Below are positions 8,161 through 16,303 of a DNA stretch of 64,000 nucleotides, in pieces. The translations under genes and the position numbers were made by a program. Positions within the stretch are counted from its first letter, which is position 1; the number at the start of each line of letters is the position of its first letter. The notes under the pieces were generated by a model. The model ran no database searches. It saw only the letters and a list, made by a program, of their open reading frames with translations, and was not told the origin of the DNA. The DNA comes from Sporocytophaga myxococcoides DSM 11118 (GTDB lineage: Bacteria > Bacteroidota > Bacteroidia > Cytophagales > Cytophagaceae), in the NCBI RefSeq assembly GCF_000426725.1, contig NZ_AUFX01000010.1, positions 124,001 through 188,000 of the forward strand, in the 5' to 3' direction.

Positions 8161-8220
8161 TCTTCAATAGTTCTCGCTTGCAGCGAGGATTTGCGGGAAT
8201 AGCGATTGTATCGCTATTCT
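8161..8220. repeat. Palindromic intergenic repeat, family R (best copy)
   Basis: Two nested palindromes: CTCGC / GCGAG at 8173-8187, then arms AATAGCGAT / ATCGCTATT around TGT at 8198-8218. The unit has no coding potential and recurs at 6043, 6755 and 14638, with a partial copy at 3957. Confidence 0.7.
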
Positions 8221-8276
8221 CGTGAATATATAGATATCTCCCTTGATACCGAGCTTTTTTAATATCCTTCGCCTTT

Positions 8277-9680
8277 TTATAGCTTAATAAAACTCTCAGT
8301 GTGAACAAAATTTACAGATCTAAACTCTACAAAATATGAACCTACAGCATATTTACTAAGATCAACTGTTAAAGATATATTATTATCTGCCTTGTTAGGA
8401 TTTTCAATACTTTGCACTAAGGTTCCTTGACTTGAAAAAATATGAATGCTTGCTTTTTCCTGTTTTTCATTTTTAAAAATGATATTCAAAAAATCGGATG
8501 AAGGATTTGGGTAAAGCTTTACCTCTAACATATTATTCTTCGATGAAATAGTATGAATTCCGGTAACCGACTTTGAGATTGTCCAGTTTGTAACATAAAG
8601 GTGGCTTGTTGTGTGTCCATTGTTCCTGATTAAATTAGTAGTATCAATCACACTAACTGATATACTATTGCTGCCAAAATTCAATGAAGAAGGGTTTATT
8701 AAAACTGAGTCTACATTCTTTCCTATATTAATGCCATTTAACAACCATTCTGTTTTTAGTGTGTTAGGAATTGGTTTAATTAAACTCAAAGAAAAATATA
8801 CAGGATCAGTAATAGTATTTATTGAGCTTATTGGAGTGTAATTTTTAATTGGACTTACAAGCTGGTGTATTTTTTCAATAATAGCTTCGTTACAAACAGC
8901 ACAAAATGGTTTATTAAATTCTTCCATAATACACGTTCCATTTGCAGGTTTGTACCAGGCTTGCCCGGAAAACTGAAATATCCCAACTCCTGTACCTGTA
9001 TTAAGCCAGTTTTTCCACTTAATTGTATTTGGATTATTATTTTGAGTCATATTAGGCTTTTCAGCCGCATATCCAGGACCAGCCCAATATTCGTCAGCCA
9101 ATCCGGCAAAAGAGTGTCCTATTTCGTGTACTGCAATTTCATTACTCCATTGATCCAGTGTAGCAGTGGCATAACTCCCCCCAGAGCCTCCATAATATAA
9201 AGAATTTGCAATAACGAATACTTGATCGTAATCAGGAAAGTTATCAGCTAAAACTGATATTATTGCTGAAGTATTCATAGGTACAACCAAACGATGAATA
9301 CCATAAGCATCGAAAGTTGATCCAAAATAGTTGTTTGGGTTAGATTTAGGAACACTAGCAGAAATACAATCTGCTGCTGTAGCTGGATGTTTTACTCCAG
9401 ACTCAATTGAGGGTGTTTTGATAATAAATACATTGAAATAATTTTTATAATTAGAAAACGGAGCTTTCCCAAATAAATAATTCTTGAGTTTATTTGCATC
9501 AGTAATAAAATCATTCATTTCGCTGCTTACATAACCGTCACCTAAAATTACAAGGTTAATATTCTTGTTTGTATTACCATTATAGAGTAAGGTATCGACA
9601 TCAAATACCTGAGCGAATACTGGATTAGCAACAAATAACAATATCACTAATGAAATAGCAATCAACTTTATTTTTTTCAT
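8277..9680 (-). CDS. M64-like (IgA peptidase-type) zinc metallopeptidase with T9SS sorting domain
   Basis: A 467-aa secreted protein when started at ATG 9680, which gives a clean signal peptide MKKIKLIAISLV...NPVFAQ; an upstream in-frame extension to 9716 is less likely. The opening INLVILGDGY and the zinc motif HEIGHSFAGLADEY (H185, E186, H189, D196) match peptidase family M64. After the catalytic domain (to about 280) comes an Ig-like segment. A T9SS type A domain follows, with VKLYPNPSSDF and the final strand HTESFIKL. It should therefore be a surface or extracellular peptidase. The lipoprotein gene 9716-10192 lies 35 bases upstream on the same strand. Confidence 0.9.
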   Translation of the reverse strand: MKKIKLIAISLVILLFVANPVFAQVFDVDTLLYNGNTNKNINLVILGDGYVSSEMNDFITDANKLKNYLFGKAPFSNYKNYFNVFIIKTPSIESGVKHPATAADCISASVPKSNPNNYFGSTFDAYGIHRLVVPMNTSAIISVLADNFPDYDQVFVIANSLYYGGSGGSYATATLDQWSNEIAVHEIGHSFAGLADEYWAGPGYAAEKPNMTQNNNPNTIKWKNWLNTGTGVGIFQFSGQAWYKPANGTCIMEEFNKPFCAVCNEAIIEKIHQLVSPIKNYTPISSINTITDPVYFSLSLIKPIPNTLKTEWLLNGINIGKNVDSVLINPSSLNFGSNSISVSVIDTTNLIRNNGHTTSHLYVTNWTISKSVTGIHTISSKNNMLEVKLYPNPSSDFLNIIFKNEKQEKASIHIFSSQGTLVQSIENPNKADNNISLTVDLSKYAVGSYFVEFRSVNFVHTESFIKL

Positions 9681-9715
9681 AAACAAGATGTATTCAGACT
9701 TAAACATAATACCCA

Positions 9716-10192
9716 TTAGAATTTTATACTTATTATTTTTTTATCTTTTGTTACAGGACTATTTTCTTTAATGATTAAGTAATCATAATTTTTCTTCTCA
9801 AATCTTACAAAAAATTCTGATTCTTTTAAATTGATGTTTCTTTTCAATAATTGATTCTTTTCATCTAACAATTCTATTTCCCGGTAAAGCGGATGCTCAA
9901 TACAAAATGAGTCTTTTATGTTATTCTTTTCATTGATAGCAATACAATTCAAATAATTTTCACTTTTCATATTGCCTATCAAAGGATTTTTTAAGGTACC
10001 AGGTTTCTTAATGATTTTTAATACTTCAATATTGTTTCCAGATTCAAGGGAATCGGACCATATTCTCATAGTAATAAAAACAATACTGTCTTTTGGAGAC
10101 TCTTCACTTACTGCATCATTCTTCAATCCTGACTTACTTGCAAAGCATGACGACATTAAGAATAAAATAAAAAATAAATAGATGTACTTCAT
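9716..10192 (-). CDS. Lipoprotein of unknown function
   Basis: A 158-aa protein when started at ATG 10192, chosen because MKYIYLFFILFLMSSC then forms a lipoprotein signal peptide with the lipobox Cys at residue 16. The mature part has two beta-rich stretches, and no family is recognised. It ends 35 bases before the M64-like peptidase gene and is probably co-transcribed with it. A linked role is only a guess from position. Confidence 0.65.
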   Translation of the reverse strand: MKYIYLFFILFLMSSCFASKSGLKNDAVSEESPKDSIVFITMRIWSDSLESGNNIEVLKIIKKPGTLKNPLIGNMKSENYLNCIAINEKNNIKDSFCIEHPLYREIELLDEKNQLLKRNINLKESEFFVRFEKKNYDYLIIKENSPVTKDKKIISIKF

Positions 10193-10305
10193 TTTTTTTA
10201 AGTATACGATTAATCTTTCAGCTCTATAAGTCAATGAATATTTGAATCATTACTGTGATATCAGGTCATTCGACCATAGATGTCAACTTCTGGGATCTTT
10301 ACTTT

Positions 10306-10429
10306 GTCATGTTGAACTTGTGAAACATCTGACTTCTCCAAAAGGATTAATTTGATAATCTGGATAGTTGTCAATTGAAATCGCAAATCAATTTGTGCCT
10401 ATCAGATCCTTCGCAGGGCTCAGGATGAC
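10306..10429. repeat. 124-bp dispersed repeat, family T, copy 2 (inverted)
   Basis: Starts GTCATGTTGAACTTGTGAAA and ends GCAGGGCTCAGGATGAC. It is the inverted counterpart of 6884-7007 and the same length. The ends are well conserved and the middle is diverged. Confidence 0.8.
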
Positions 10430-10463
10430 AGCTTATCTGATTGTGATATTAACTAAGCTTGTA

Positions 10464-12617
10464 TTAATTTGCAGTTGCTGACGAAGGAATTCTGCGTCTA
10501 TCAATATGTTCTTGCCTCACTTGACTGTTTGTTTTTTTAGGAAAATAAGTTTCCATTAACTTTTTAAGCTCAGCATTATCATCAGGGATACGCTTAACTC
10601 TATTGTTAATATATTCATTTGCTTTATCCGAAAGATACCAACCCAGAGGAACAATCACCGAATCTCTCTTTAACTGAATGGTAAAAAATTTACAAGAAGG
10701 ATTACCATCCTTTAACATCCCTTGAACCATAGAAATTTCACTGGGTGTCTGATTATCCATTGCATTAAGCGCTCCGGTTATTGGCATCCTTAAGTCATGT
10801 AAAAAACTTAAAGGCTTGCTACTTACAGTATCTTTACTGTTTTTAATTAGAATCATTATAGGAATTACCTTACAGGAATCTCCATTGGTAGTTTTAATTT
10901 TTTTATTTAGTTTTCCTTTTATAGAGTTAAAAACCTGTGCAGCTGTTTCCAGCCCTGTATTCTCCAGGTACCCACCATCAATCACATGCCCTATTGATCC
11001 TCCGATACTATCCTTTATCAGACCACCTTCTGTTAGATACGGGAAACGGCAACAAACTGTAAGAGCAGTCTTATATGGCATATCTCTTTGAGTCTTAGAG
11101 TACAGATCCAAACAGTTTTTAAAATATTCTTTAGTATCTAATTTCAGATTTGATGCTATAATTTTCTGACCTGTTTCAGCCATTGTCCCATTTATAAATA
11201 ATGATGGAAGCTTATATTGATCTGAAGGATTCTCAAATTTATTTACTACTTCTAAAAAGTTTTTATCAAATAAATCCGTATCTAAATTTTTCTTAAAAGA
11301 TGCAGACCATGAATCAGAAAGGTAAGAAGTCCTGTTAAAATGACTTATTGGGAACGGACATAATTTTTGAATATTATCCGGAAAAAACAATGCTGCCGTA
11401 ATTGGAGACAGAAAGTCGTCTCCGGTGCATTTACGAAAACTTTCCAGATTCTGCTTTTGGCTAATGTAATAAGCATGAAAAAAACCGGCACCGATTCCAC
11501 CTCCTGATACACCGCTTATTGCAAATACATGGTTGTAAAAATTAGGATACAATGAATCAAGTGCTGCTAATGTTTGGGCTGTCCATACCAGTGAGCGACT
11601 TCCTCCTCCTTCCGCTGCTATTATAAATACTGGCACTGAATCTTTATTATGGGCCAATGCCTCATTATGTTCCAGCCAATTTGAAAAATGAGTTGGTATG
11701 TCAGACCGGGTATCCTTATCAATTAATTTTTCATTTGTATTTACTAATGAAGAATTATCATTGTGACAACTATTTACAATCATCAATAAGATAACCATTG
11801 TAAAAACCGGACGCTGATAAGGGTCATTGAAATACATTATCAGAGTCAAAAAATAGGTTAAAAATGAAATTGAAAGTATAACTATGGATGCAGGTCTTAA
11901 CTCTTGAGCAAATTCTATTTTTAAGGGACTTATAAAAATGATCATTAGAACCAAAAAAACTAAGCCGATCGAATACACAAAGAAGCTTGTACCAGTATAT
12001 GAAAGAAGGTTTTTAAGATCACCTAGCAATGAGCTGCCAAGCCTATCAGAGTTATTATAACTGCCAGAATAATCAATTTCCGGCCACCAATTCTTTACAT
12101 CTCCTTTTCTTTTAATATTATTTTTCCTTGCACTGCGTTTATCAAGAAATACAAACAGCAGATAAAATGCTGTTGCCAGAGCAATGGATAATGATAAATA
12201 TATAGCACCATTGATACGCTTTTCAGTAGAAAAACCTGCAAGAAATAAAGAAATCCCTATAATCAAAGGAGGGATTATTCCTACTATCCGAGGTGCAATT
12301 AATACAATGTTTTCTCTGTATAGCTTATCCTTTTCATCATTAAGATAAAGAGGACTGATTTGAAGGATCACGCAAGCACTATACCATGTCACAAATGACC
12401 ACCAGAAGGTTGTGACCAAAACAAATAATATATATTTCTTATCTTCAGAAAACAAGAACCCTATAAGGAAATCCTGGGCTTGATCCGGAACTGTTAACAG
12501 GATATATGATAATATAAGTATAACAAAAATGTACTTCAGATTTAATATTGCTTTCCACGAGGTACCTCGTGAATGAATTAGCTTGAATGTAAAAGAGTTT
12601 TCTTGTATTTTGTCCAT
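10464..12617 (-). CDS. Patatin-like phospholipase with N-terminal membrane domain
   Basis: A 717-aa protein from ATG 12617; a TTG nine codons upstream is possible but unnecessary. About seven hydrophobic segments occupy residues 24-285. A patatin domain follows, with the oxyanion-type glycine loop AAEGGGSRS (about 335-342), the nucleophile motif GVSGG (S371) and the catalytic Asp motif DGGYLENTG (D547). Patatins are Ser-Asp dyad lipid acyl hydrolases. The fusion to a polytopic membrane domain suggests action on membrane lipids at the cytoplasmic membrane. No partner gene is adjacent. Confidence 0.88.
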   Translation of the reverse strand: MDKIQENSFTFKLIHSRGTSWKAILNLKYIFVILILSYILLTVPDQAQDFLIGFLFSEDKKYILFVLVTTFWWSFVTWYSACVILQISPLYLNDEKDKLYRENIVLIAPRIVGIIPPLIIGISLFLAGFSTEKRINGAIYLSLSIALATAFYLLFVFLDKRSARKNNIKRKGDVKNWWPEIDYSGSYNNSDRLGSSLLGDLKNLLSYTGTSFFVYSIGLVFLVLMIIFISPLKIEFAQELRPASIVILSISFLTYFLTLIMYFNDPYQRPVFTMVILLMIVNSCHNDNSSLVNTNEKLIDKDTRSDIPTHFSNWLEHNEALAHNKDSVPVFIIAAEGGGSRSLVWTAQTLAALDSLYPNFYNHVFAISGVSGGGIGAGFFHAYYISQKQNLESFRKCTGDDFLSPITAALFFPDNIQKLCPFPISHFNRTSYLSDSWSASFKKNLDTDLFDKNFLEVVNKFENPSDQYKLPSLFINGTMAETGQKIIASNLKLDTKEYFKNCLDLYSKTQRDMPYKTALTVCCRFPYLTEGGLIKDSIGGSIGHVIDGGYLENTGLETAAQVFNSIKGKLNKKIKTTNGDSCKVIPIMILIKNSKDTVSSKPLSFLHDLRMPITGALNAMDNQTPSEISMVQGMLKDGNPSCKFFTIQLKRDSVIVPLGWYLSDKANEYINNRVKRIPDDNAELKKLMETYFPKKTNSQVRQEHIDRRRIPSSATAN

Positions 12618-13036
12618 AAAAAAATTGAAAGAGTTTAAATGCAAATTAAATAGAAATTAGGAAGACCAATCGATTTAAGTTAACATAGCTAATCAGTTTA
12701 GATTTAAATTATGGTAACCTTAAATATATGATCAAATAATATAAAAAATATTTTTATATAAGACAAAGTATGCATTTTCTTTGGTTTTTTCTCCTATGTG
12801 AAAAACAGGTGCTTCAAGCTGTCATTCATAATGATCCATAAACCAATCAATCAGTATAATGAATGACTCAGATAATTTGCATTTTATAAAAAAATAAATA
12901 AGGATACTTTAAAAAAATCAATAGATATTTGAATTCGATGTTATAGAAAATTCTGCTATAAATCCTTGCAGTAATTTCTCTCCTGACTCATGAAATTTGA
13001 CTTAGCTCTCTAAAGCTAAGTTTATAATATTCTTAT
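12618..13036. other. Intergenic, no gene seen
   Basis: AT-rich spacer upstream of the patatin gene and downstream of the lipoprotein gene 13100-13858. A short inverted repeat CTTAGCT / AGCTAAG lies at about 13002-13021. No reading frame or RNA gene is supported. Confidence 0.5.
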
Positions 13037-13073
13037 TAAAAAAACAGGACAAATACGCTAGTAAATGTCCTGC
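13037..13073 (-). terminator. Rho-independent terminator
   Basis: Stem CAGGACA (13045-13051) / TGTCCTG (13066-13072), followed on the minus strand by an uninterrupted T run. It lies 28 bases after the stop of the lipoprotein gene 13100-13858. Confidence 0.8.
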
Positions 13074-13099
13074 TTTCAAAATACCTGATTTTAATTTAT

Positions 13100-13858
13100 T
13101 TAAAGGGCCCTTACAAGAATGTCGTCAATACCCCAATGGTCGCTTGAGAGTCCGGAAGCCGCTCTGATATGGACTTCTTGAATATTGGTTGCTCCTGGTA
13201 AATTCCATCTTCCTTTTGGCAGACTTGCCCAATAATACCAGTTGCCATTTGCGGCTTTAAACCACAATGTAATTGGAACTCCTGTCACATTGATTTGAGT
13301 TAAATCAAAATTGATTCTTCCTGTTCCGCTTCTCTGCATATAATAAGCAAACCAATCACTTCCGAACATAGATGTGGCCTGAGGGTTTGGTTCTGTAGCA
13401 GGATCCATCAGACCTACGATATGGTAATGTGAACCTGTTGTATAAGGAAGAAAGGCAGTTCCCGGTCCACTGCTCATCCAGCCATATCCCCAATCGCTGC
13501 CTCCTGTACTTTGAATATAGCCAGGCCACACAACGAATGTATTCGAACAGATGTTGGGGTTCCAGTTGCAGGAGGTCCTGTCTCCAAAATGAATGTAGGT
13601 GGCAGCTCCTTCTGTTCTTAATCCTGAAACATTGCTAGCAGGTGTAACATCTTTTGCTTTAATGGCAGACAATTCGGTTATCAATCCTGTATTGGAAGAT
13701 TCATTGGTGATGATCGCAGCGGGAGGATTTTGTGGCTCTTCCTTATTTATTTTAACATCATCATCTGCTTTTTTGCACCCAATGGTAAATAATAGGCCTG
13801 CCAACAATAAAGTACTGCAAGCTGATTTTGCGCTTTTAATAAAAATTGTTTTTTTCAT
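13100..13858 (-). CDS. Tryptophan/aromatic-rich lipoprotein of unknown function
   Basis: A 252-aa exported protein. Its signal peptide ends in the lipobox LFTIGC (C28), followed by KKADDD, a typical Bacteroidota lipoprotein start. After a linker, residues about 80-252 form one compact domain rich in Trp, Tyr and Gly, with motifs WPGYIQSTGG, SHYHIVGLMDP, GRINFDLTQ and SSDHWGIDDILVRAL. The ending resembles beta-sandwich carbohydrate- or adhesion-type domains (WGIDD-I), but I cannot name a family. It is monocistronic with its own terminator. Confidence 0.7.
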   Translation of the reverse strand: MKKTIFIKSAKSACSTLLLAGLLFTIGCKKADDDVKINKEEPQNPPAAIITNESSNTGLITELSAIKAKDVTPASNVSGLRTEGAATYIHFGDRTSCNWNPNICSNTFVVWPGYIQSTGGSDWGYGWMSSGPGTAFLPYTTGSHYHIVGLMDPATEPNPQATSMFGSDWFAYYMQRSGTGRINFDLTQINVTGVPITLWFKAANGNWYYWASLPKGRWNLPGATNIQEVHIRAASGLSSDHWGIDDILVRAL

Positions 13859-14179
13859 AGTAGTGGTTTAATTGATTTTACATACTCTATTAAGTTTACC
13901 TTGAACTAAATATGTCCATAGGTATGGTGAAAGCTAAGTATTATAGTAGGAAGAAAAGTGAAAAATTCGTTTTCATAAGTATTGAGAAAACGCTTTTCTA
14001 TTTGCGTGTAAAATAAAAGAAACCTTTTTTAGTGGAATGTAACTTAAGTTGCAAACAACAAAAATATTTCTTAGTAGTAAGGGAGATAAGCAATTACAAT
14101 GAGGAAGATGCAATAGTTTACTGTGGTGTCTGATCTTTCGACATGAAACTTGATTAGTTCCACGGCTGCTTTAAATGGC
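13859..14179. other. Intergenic between divergent genes, no gene seen
   Basis: AT-rich spacer between the lipoprotein gene (minus) and the globin gene (plus). It contains long A/T runs and no supported frame. The globin promoter is described separately at 14180-14211. Confidence 0.5.
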
Positions 14180-14211
14180 TTGGTAAAAATGCTCCTGAAA
14201 TTGTACCTTTA
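14180..14211 (+). promoter_or_regulatory. Putative promoter of globin gene
   Basis: TTG at 14180-14182 and TACCTTTA at 14204-14211, separated by 21 bases. This is close to the Bacteroidota consensus TTG - about 19-21 - TAnnTTTG, with one mismatch in the -7 box. It lies 20 bases upstream of the globin ATG. Confidence 0.45.
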
Positions 14212-14230
14212 AGGAATCAATTTAAAATAC

Positions 14231-14611
14231 ATGGAAGAACTCCCTAATATATATGAAAGGCTTGGAGCTGATAATCTGCAGCTTTTGGTAGACTATTTCT
14301 ATGATTTGGTATTTACCGACGAACAATTGGCACCACTTTTCAGCAATACACCCAAAGAGGTAATAAAAAACAAGCAGCTACTATTTCTGACCCAATTCCT
14401 GGGAGGTCCTGGAGCATATTCAGAGCTCTATGGTCATCCTAAAATGAGAGCGAGGCATATGCCGCATGAAATTACAGAAAGCAAAGCTATAGCCTGGCTT
14501 CAATGCATGAATAAAGCTGTATATAGGCTTCCAATAGACGAACAACTCAAAAAAGATTTATTTTCTGCTTTTCCCAAGATGGCCTTTCACATGGTGAATA
14601 CTGAGAAATAG
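14231..14611 (+). CDS. Truncated hemoglobin (group II, TrHbO-like)
   Basis: A 126-aa globin. It opens NIYERLGADNLQLLVDYFYDLV, with a Tyr at the B10 region, and contains FLGGP followed by YGHPKMRARH, where H76 is the proximal haem ligand. The Gly-Pro and RARH pattern is typical of group II truncated hemoglobins. These 2-on-2 globins bind O2 or NO and are usually linked to nitrosative or oxidative protection or microaerobic respiration. It is cytoplasmic and transcribed alone. Confidence 0.9.
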   Translation: MEELPNIYERLGADNLQLLVDYFYDLVFTDEQLAPLFSNTPKEVIKNKQLLFLTQFLGGPGAYSELYGHPKMRARHMPHEITESKAIAWLQCMNKAVYRLPIDEQLKKDLFSAFPKMAFHMVNTEK

Positions 14612-14637
14612 TTTCATGTCCAAAAATCTATAAAAGG

Positions 14638-14697
14638 CTTAATAATCATTGTTTATAGCGAGGATCTGCGACAATAGCGATTGTATTGCTATTGTGA
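14638..14697. repeat. Palindromic intergenic repeat, family R
   Basis: Contains TAGCGAGGATCTGCGA followed by arms CAATAGCGAT / ATTGCTATTG around TGT, with one mispair. It aligns with 8161-8220. Confidence 0.65.
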
Positions 14698-14835
14698 TAT
14701 ATGCAATATTCGACCGCATATCATCAGCCGTCTTTCTTTTACCTTGATTACAATAGCTAATTTGGAATAACATATAAATATTTATTAACTTAGGTAATAC
14801 AATCAACCATTTACTTTTTGAAAATTACCAGAAAT

Positions 14836-15417
14836 ATGAATAATACGCACTCTGCTATTCTGGAATATGTAGGTAAACAAATAACCCTATCTGAAAATGA
14901 TAGAGAAATTCTGATGTCATCATTTCACTTTGTAAAAAAAGACAAAAATGATTTGATTCTGAAAAAAGGATCTAAAACAGAGTTTTTATATTTTATTATA
15001 GCTGGATACATGCGCTGTTTTCATCAGAAAGAAGAAGGAGAAGAAGTAACCACGCAGATATGGGGACCTGGGGATTTTGCCACTTCGTTTGAAAGCTTTC
15101 TCAAAAGTGATTTGTCTCCCGATTATATTCAATGCATATCAAATTGTGAGTTGCTATGCATCACAAAAAACGATCACGAGAATTTATATTCTGCAATTGA
15201 AGGTTGGCCCCTTTTTTGTCAAAATGTTTATGAAAGCTATATTCTGCGCATGTCTGAAAGAATGCATATACTACAGAACCTGTCAGCATCAGAAAGGTAT
15301 ATGAGACTATTAAATAAACAACCCCATATAGCATTAAACACCTCTATAAAACATTTGGCTTCCTACCTCGGAATAAAACCTCAATCTCTTAGCAGGATAA
15401 GAAAAAGCATAAAGTAA
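14836..15417 (+). CDS. Crp/Fnr-family transcriptional regulator
   Basis: A 193-aa protein from ATG 14836; a TTG six codons upstream is the alternative. The N-terminal cyclic-nucleotide-binding-like beta-roll (about 20-120) shows FLYFIIAGYMRCFH and WGPGDFATSF. The C-terminal helix-turn-helix reads HLASYLGIKPQSLSRIRKS. It lacks the Cys cluster of true Fnr and the cAMP-binding Arg-Ser pair of Crp, as in many Bacteroidota members, so its signal is unknown. The hydrolase gene at 15474 starts 56 bases downstream on the same strand and may be co-regulated. Confidence 0.88.
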   Translation: MNNTHSAILEYVGKQITLSENDREILMSSFHFVKKDKNDLILKKGSKTEFLYFIIAGYMRCFHQKEEGEEVTTQIWGPGDFATSFESFLKSDLSPDYIQCISNCELLCITKNDHENLYSAIEGWPLFCQNVYESYILRMSERMHILQNLSASERYMRLLNKQPHIALNTSIKHLASYLGIKPQSLSRIRKSIK

Positions 15418-15473
15418 CAAATGTGATTTTTTTATAGAAAGGCAACTAATAGTTTTATGCAAAACTTAAAACT

Positions 15474-16196
15474 ATGAATGCTGTAATTCCAATCTCAATC
15501 TGGCCCAAAGGTCTGATCAATTGTTTCCTCATAAAAGGTGACCATAAACATGTATTGGTGGATACCGGGGTACCCGGAAGTGAGCATAGAATATTCCGTC
15601 AATTAGAAGAGCACAATATTGATAAAGCAGATATAGGACTTATCATTATTACGCACGGACATATAGATCATTTTGGTAGTGCTGCCCAATTAAAGAAGTT
15701 ACTGAACGTGCCAATATTAGCTCATCAATCTGATCTGGAGGCATACACTTCTGGGAAAGCGGACATTACTACGTTAAAGCCTAACAACCCCCAGTGGAAA
15801 CTATTCAAGGCGATGATAAAGGACCAAAGAGCAAGGGCTTTTCAACCAGATATTTTAATGAAAGATGATACTGATTTTTCCATAAGTAATTGGGGGATCC
15901 GTGGTAAAGTCATACATACACCTGGGCATACGCCTGGTTCTATATCTATAATCTTGGATAATGGGGAAGCTATTATTATGGATATGCTTGCCACAGGAAT
16001 ATTGCTTGGTGGCATCATGCTTAATTCAAGAATAAAACATCCCCCGTTTCACGATGATTTAAGGCAATTGAAAAGTAGCTTTGAAAAGGTTATTTCAGAG
16101 AATGGATCACGTTATTATCTCGGCCATGGAGGGCCTGTGAGCAGAGAACTTGTTATAAAATATTATAATAAATATATAGATAAGAAATACAGATAA
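15474..16196 (+). CDS. Metallo-beta-lactamase-fold hydrolase
   Basis: A 240-aa cytoplasmic protein with the full set of MBL metal ligands: THGHIDH (H61, H63, D65, H66), H152 in HTPGHTPGS, D170 in IIMDML and H218 in YLGHGGP. This is the glyoxalase II-like branch, which hydrolyses thioesters, lactones or related compounds with a dinuclear metal site. Context with a Crp/Fnr regulator just upstream suggests a stress or metabolite response, but the substrate is open. Confidence 0.88.
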   Translation: MNAVIPISIWPKGLINCFLIKGDHKHVLVDTGVPGSEHRIFRQLEEHNIDKADIGLIIITHGHIDHFGSAAQLKKLLNVPILAHQSDLEAYTSGKADITTLKPNNPQWKLFKAMIKDQRARAFQPDILMKDDTDFSISNWGIRGKVIHTPGHTPGSISIILDNGEAIIMDMLATGILLGGIMLNSRIKHPPFHDDLRQLKSSFEKVISENGSRYYLGHGGPVSRELVIKYYNKYIDKKYR

Positions 16197-16222
16197 TCCT
16201 AGTAGTAGTGTAAATGGTTACA

Positions 16223-16248
16223 GAAGGCACGCTTTTCTAAAGCGTGCT
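16223..16248. repeat. Palindromic intergenic repeat, family S, copy 2
   Basis: Perfect arms GCACGCTTT (16227-16235) and AAAGCGTGC (16239-16247) around TCT, between convergent genes. It resembles copy 1 at 5951-5977 in stem and flanks. No T run follows, though a transcription-stopping role between the convergent genes is possible. Confidence 0.6.
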
Positions 16249-16303
16249 CCATCATTCTCAATATTCTTAAACTATATAGCTATACACTGAGACCTCAATT
16301 TAT

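Noticed and set aside
6884-10429. Inverted 124-bp repeats as ends of a composite transposon
   Set aside because: No transposase or integrase gene lies between or beside them; dispersed non-autonomous repeats explain them better.
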